A stretch of DNA of 64,000 nt. Source: Carboxylicivirga fragile (GTDB lineage Bacteria; Bacteroidota; Bacteroidia; Bacteroidales; Marinilabiliaceae). The DNA lies in NCBI GenBank assembly GCA_025499625.1, contig JAFMVD010000004.1, positions 83,421 to 147,420 on the forward strand. Direction: 5' to 3'. The notes beneath the pieces were generated by a model. The model worked only from the letters and a program-made list of their open reading frames with translations. It was not told the origin of the DNA and made no database searches. The number at the start of each line of letters is the position of its first letter. The stretch's first letter is position 1. Position numbers and translations under genes: made by a program. Below are positions 61,701-64,000 of the stretch, piece after piece.

Positions 61701-62853
61701 ACTATTGGCTAACATGCTTATTGACGGTGCTAATCCTAATGGATGGTCACCAGATGTGGTAACGACAAGTATAACTATTCCTGAATCGCACTCGCCTGTT
61801 ATTATTGCAGAAGCCCTGAACAGTGCAGATCAGGTAAGTATTTCAGAACCGGCTAGCTACCCAGGTGATGTTACTATAACAGTTACAAATAGCAAAGAAA
61901 CTAAAACAGTTTATACATTATCAGTTAATGTCGCTCAGGAGAACCTAGAGGATTTTGAAAATTTTCTGTTAGACGATTGGGTGAACACGTCTTATGTTGG
62001 AAATAATAATATAATCTGGTATGTGCACGGCAAGCGTGATTCACACCTGGGTACAGGTGTCTCCGTGTATTCGTATAATACAACTGATGGTGTGTGGTCA
62101 GAGCCTATAGCCGGAGGTATTAGTACATTATCTTTTGATGCATTGGACAAATGGGCCGTAGGTAAAGAGCGTACTATAGAGGTAAAGATTAATGGTCAGG
62201 TGGTAAAGACCGAAAAACATACAGGAGCAGAGCAATATGTGGTAAGTGTTGATAATTTAACTATTCCTGATGATGCTGTTATAGGGGTGAAAAATATTTC
62301 TGCTACAAAGGCAGCTGTGGCGATTGATAATATCCGATGGACAGGTTATGCTCAGGAACGAAATGCTTATTTGTCATCGATCAATGTTAATAGGATGGCA
62401 TTGTCGGGTTTTAATCAGGATATTGAAAAATACGACGTGTTAATTGATTCTTCTGAAGCGATGCCTGTTGTTGAAGCTTTTCCGGTTTCAGTGTTGGCTA
62501 CAGTACAGATTTCTTATCCTGCATCTATTCCTGGCAATATTGTGATTAAAGTAAGTGCTGAGGATGGTTCCTGGAAAGGATATATCCTTGCTGTTGATTT
62601 TTCAAATAGTATTGACGATGACAAGGTGAAACATTCGGCAGTATATCCTAATCCAGTTTCGGATCAACTTTTTATTCAATCCGATTTAGAGCTTGTGACA
62701 TCAACGGTTTATTCTTTAGATGGACGAGTGAAAATTACTGATAATGAAGGTAAAAAAAGTGTACAAGTAGGACATCTGAACAATGGTGTTTATTGTTTGC
62801 ACTTGACTTTGACTAATGGAGCTACGGAAATACATAAGTTTATTAAGAAATAA
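58795..62853 (+). CDS. Large PL8 chondroitin lyase with cadherin-like modules and T9SS tail
   Basis: A 1352-residue secreted PL8 enzyme. Signal (1-19); N-terminal jelly-roll (GWRACWIRFDEDMYG); toroid with DGSGFHHGMHYAGYLNGGYS (near 430-450, catalytic His/Tyr) and SISGRHPLNQN (Arg near 494); super-sandwich with SGFVLNGWDWNRFSGATTI and SVFAFDNRIILLGSG. Beyond the normal end at about 985 it adds a cadherin-like beta-sandwich, a jelly-roll (about 1050-1200: VGNNNIIWYVHGKRDSH) and a second such sandwich, then a T9SS type A tail (about 1290-1352: VYPNPVSDQLFIQ). It is a paralogue of the PL8 at 44223 but surface-displayed. It should start chain cleavage outside the cell. Confidence 0.92.
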   Translation: MKTTLSIFFLLFTLLLSAQNYLGLEGSVPSNWTGSTLSISPDHYKMGTQSVKWNWNPGAQISIDNPSGMATACHEYKGGMMLWIYNEVAKDADLTFEYKDASNTVQYHFNYHLNFTGWRACWIRFDEDMYGSKANKNLATMHIKAPTLSSGGVLYFDRMKFPSGRVHDRVTPDAQLPYINPDMNLNHWAALWHWYSTYIYETALPASVTTEESAAFAEIRSRISSSIIGNAPSSSRITAMRNEFAALNIQRNGDNITGNAFVSADEYDASNNDKRLNDLDALIYDMAKAWHHNQEAGFDQMIIDMLDWLYDQGLAVGSGLGTNHHYGYQFRNFPKAIFLMKEMLKTNNKLQPAIEMLQYWTGIQEMRQSPGVENFQGIVDTWNTKLSGRLMAILLPDDSPEVARDMEAYSNWVSAVMQHSVGTKGGIKPDGSGFHHGMHYAGYLNGGYSGLGDVLRYVGGTMYNLSSEARANFKKGLLVHMWTANERSFVSSISGRHPLNQNFSNGVVKALGYLAKASSPIDQELAGQYMRLASSSDDLYIEFQGMGVRPSIVPVGNKSINYAALNLHRRDNWLVATKGFNKIVTGTEIYTSNNRYGRYQSYGTVQVLASGNPVSAEESGFVLNGWDWNRFSGATTIHLPYDKLNYSGGNLNERSHNEEFAGACSLEDNGIWGMKLDENNYTNYTDDFVARKSVFAFDNRIILLGSGISNSNSQRNTETTLFQSHLANTFDVIRLNDEQLSQFPLQRTESVASPITILDTKGIGYYLPMGTVNISKANQESRNNKNKAVNNGDFASAWIDHGKAPTNAEYEYAMLIQTSSADLNAFKADMALPTTAPYEVKRKDNIAHIVKDKVSQTTGYVLFEAADNISDSHIKQTNYPCLVMVKDVNEQPLKLSMSDPAINMEAPASLVHDAIAQEREVQIVLNGRYSLVAPNANCQVLGWEGNTTRLSFTCIHGLPVNIELEEGAPLLANMLIDGANPNGWSPDVVTTSITIPESHSPVIIAEALNSADQVSISEPASYPGDVTITVTNSKETKTVYTLSVNVAQENLEDFENFLLDDWVNTSYVGNNNIIWYVHGKRDSHLGTGVSVYSYNTTDGVWSEPIAGGISTLSFDALDKWAVGKERTIEVKINGQVVKTEKHTGAEQYVVSVDNLTIPDDAVIGVKNISATKAAVAIDNIRWTGYAQERNAYLSSINVNRMALSGFNQDIEKYDVLIDSSEAMPVVEAFPVSVLATVQISYPASIPGNIVIKVSAEDGSWKGYILAVDFSNSIDDDKVKHSAVYPNPVSDQLFIQSDLELVTSTVYSLDGRVKITDNEGKKSVQVGHLNNGVYCLHLTLTNGATEIHKFIKK

Positions 62854-63029
62854 TTACCACCAATATTTATGTCAACGATTGAACATTGGAGTGATAAAAT
62901 GGAGTGGTTGTCGGCGCAATTTATGTTGTACCGTATAAAGATAGCACCTTAAATATTACAAAGGTCTTTCTAGTTAATTTGGAATGGCGTCAATCATCAA
63001 GTAAAGATTAAGTTTAAAAATATAGTATT

Positions 63030-64000
63030 ATGTCCAAAAAAGTCATCACATTCGGAGAGATCATGCTCCGATTATCAACGCCCGGATATCAACGATTTGC
63101 ACAGGCCAAAGAATTAGAGATGTGTTATGGGGGCGGTGAAGCCAATGTGGCTTATTCATTAGCCAATTATGGCATTGATGCATCATTAGTAACACGATTA
63201 CCTAAAAACGATCTGGGTGATGCCTGCATGAAAGAGTTACGTAAGTATGGTGTTGATACCAATCGGATCTTATATGGAGGCGAGCGTTTGGGTATCTACT
63301 TTTTAGAGACCGGAGCTGTAGCACGCGCCAGTAAAGTGGTTTATGATCGTGCTCATTCTTCCTTTTCAAGTATAGAAAAAGGCATGGTCAAATGGGATGA
63401 GGTGTTAAGAGATGCTGCCTTTTTTCATTGGACAGGTATTGCACCTGCCGTTTCGCAAGGAGCTGCCGATGCTTGTTTAGAAGCTATTCACGCAGCGAAT
63501 CGTTTAGGAGTAACCGTGTCGTGCGATTTAAATTATCGTAAAAACCTTTGGAAGTATGGCAAATTGGCATCCGAAGTAATGCCTGAATTAGTAGCAGGAT
63601 GTGATATCGTTTTAGGTAATGAAGAAGACGCCGCCATGGTATTGGGTATACATCCCGAGGGCATGGATGTAACCAGTGGGCATATTGAAGCGGAAGCTTA
63701 CCGCAGTGTATCACAACAAATAATGAAACAATACCCACGTGTTAAAAAGGTAATTACAACTCTTCGTGGATCTATTAATGCTAATCACAATACTTGGTCG
63801 GGCGTATTGTACGATGGGGAAACCTTGTTTAAAGCTGCCGATTACGACATTACTCACATCGTAGACCGTGTTGGTGGTGGCGATTCATTTATGGGAGGCC
63901 TTATCTATGGACTATTAACTTATGAAGGTGATGATCAGAAGGCGCTAGAGTTCGCCACAGCAGCTTCTTGTTTAAAGCACACTATTAAAGGTGATTATAA
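63030..64000 (+). CDS. kdgK: 2-keto-3-deoxygluconate kinase (PfkB family), C-terminus cut by window end
   Basis: The frame is open from ATG 63030 to the window end (about 323 codons; the family has about 340). N-terminus KKVITFGEIMLRLSTPG and YGGGEANVAYSLANYG (PfkB signature 1); VVYDRAHSSFSS and WTGIAPAVS; CDLNYRKNLW; ITTLRGSINAN; and signature 2 RVGGGDSFMGGLIYG with the catalytic Asp. KDG kinase phosphorylates 2-keto-3-deoxygluconate to KDPG in the cytoplasm, the end of the unsaturated-uronate route from lyase plus GH88. It therefore completes the pathway of this locus. A 176-base gap without features separates it from the PL8 gene. Confidence 0.9.
   Translation, partial: MSKKVITFGEIMLRLSTPGYQRFAQAKELEMCYGGGEANVAYSLANYGIDASLVTRLPKNDLGDACMKELRKYGVDTNRILYGGERLGIYFLETGAVARASKVVYDRAHSSFSSIEKGMVKWDEVLRDAAFFHWTGIAPAVSQGAADACLEAIHAANRLGVTVSCDLNYRKNLWKYGKLASEVMPELVAGCDIVLGNEEDAAMVLGIHPEGMDVTSGHIEAEAYRSVSQQIMKQYPRVKKVITTLRGSINANHNTWSGVLYDGETLFKAADYDITHIVDRVGGGDSFMGGLIYGLLTYEGDDQKALEFATAASCLKHTIKGDY

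Noticed and set aside
63484..63738. Minus-strand 84-residue frame near the window end
   Set aside because: Antisense to the KDG kinase gene, which is open to the window edge with both PfkB signatures.

Overview
The window is AT-rich DNA from a Bacteroidota chromosome. It encodes SusC/SusD outer-membrane glycan import, a hybrid two-component regulator, type IX secretion (T9SS) sorting tails, DUF4248 proteins and TAnnTTTG-type promoter elements. T9SS tails together with marine-type glycosaminoglycan genes suggest a marine Marinilabiliales-like organism rather than a gut Bacteroides; that placement is inference.

Layout. (1) 1-10.5 kb, all on the minus strand, is the right end of an integrated mobile element. 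It holds a His-rich RND metal-efflux adaptor (cut by the window edge), a stand-alone His-rich lipoprotein, a replication module (primase-helicase, J-domain protein, DUF4248, DUF4406 and HTH proteins, an iteron-like region) and a tyrosine recombinase. The recombinase faces a 3' fragment of tRNA-Leu(GAG), so the other junction should lie left of the window. (2) 10.6-12.7 kb holds a second, orphan tyrosine recombinase with GGTACC-centred repeats, then non-coding DNA. (3) 12.7-15.9 kb holds a LacI regulator (frameshifted), a NahK-like N-acetylhexosamine kinase (two in-frame stops) and an intact sugar nucleotidyltransferase. (4) 15.9-29.5 kb is the first half of a glycosaminoglycan utilisation locus: two sulfatases, a PL6 lyase with the chondroitinase-B residue pair, a CBM9-like protein, GH88, the hybrid regulator, a DUF4955 beta-helix protein and a CBM96-like protein. 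(5) 29.8-38.8 kb is a nitric-oxide/di-iron island: a NorB remnant, the ScdA/YtfE di-iron repair protein, an NsrR-like Rrf2 regulator, hemerythrin, HPP, ferredoxin, DUF2024, PepSY, cupin, DUF438 and DUF1858 proteins. A long palindromic operator candidate heads it. (6) 39.2-43.7 kb holds a DUF2179 membrane protein, two Rnk/GreA-like proteins, a degenerate ParA-like protein, a MarR regulator and a GAF protein. (7) 44.2-64 kb is the second half of the glycan locus: a PL8 lyase, a sulfatase, a DUF6250 lipoprotein, lipoprotein-SusC-SusD, a beta-helix lipoprotein, a T9SS protein, a second PL8 lyase with T9SS tail, and a KDG kinase cut by the window end.

How it works together (inference from families). 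PL8 and PL6 lyases cut chondroitin/dermatan sulfate, SusCD imports fragments, sulfatases desulfate them and GH88 splits the unsaturated disaccharides. The uronate arm ends at KDG kinase. The GalNAc arm would go through the NahK-like kinase plus nucleotidyltransferase. Five genes carry truncations, frameshifts or in-frame stops, clustered in the GalNAc and NO regions, so those regions are either decaying or contain sequence errors.
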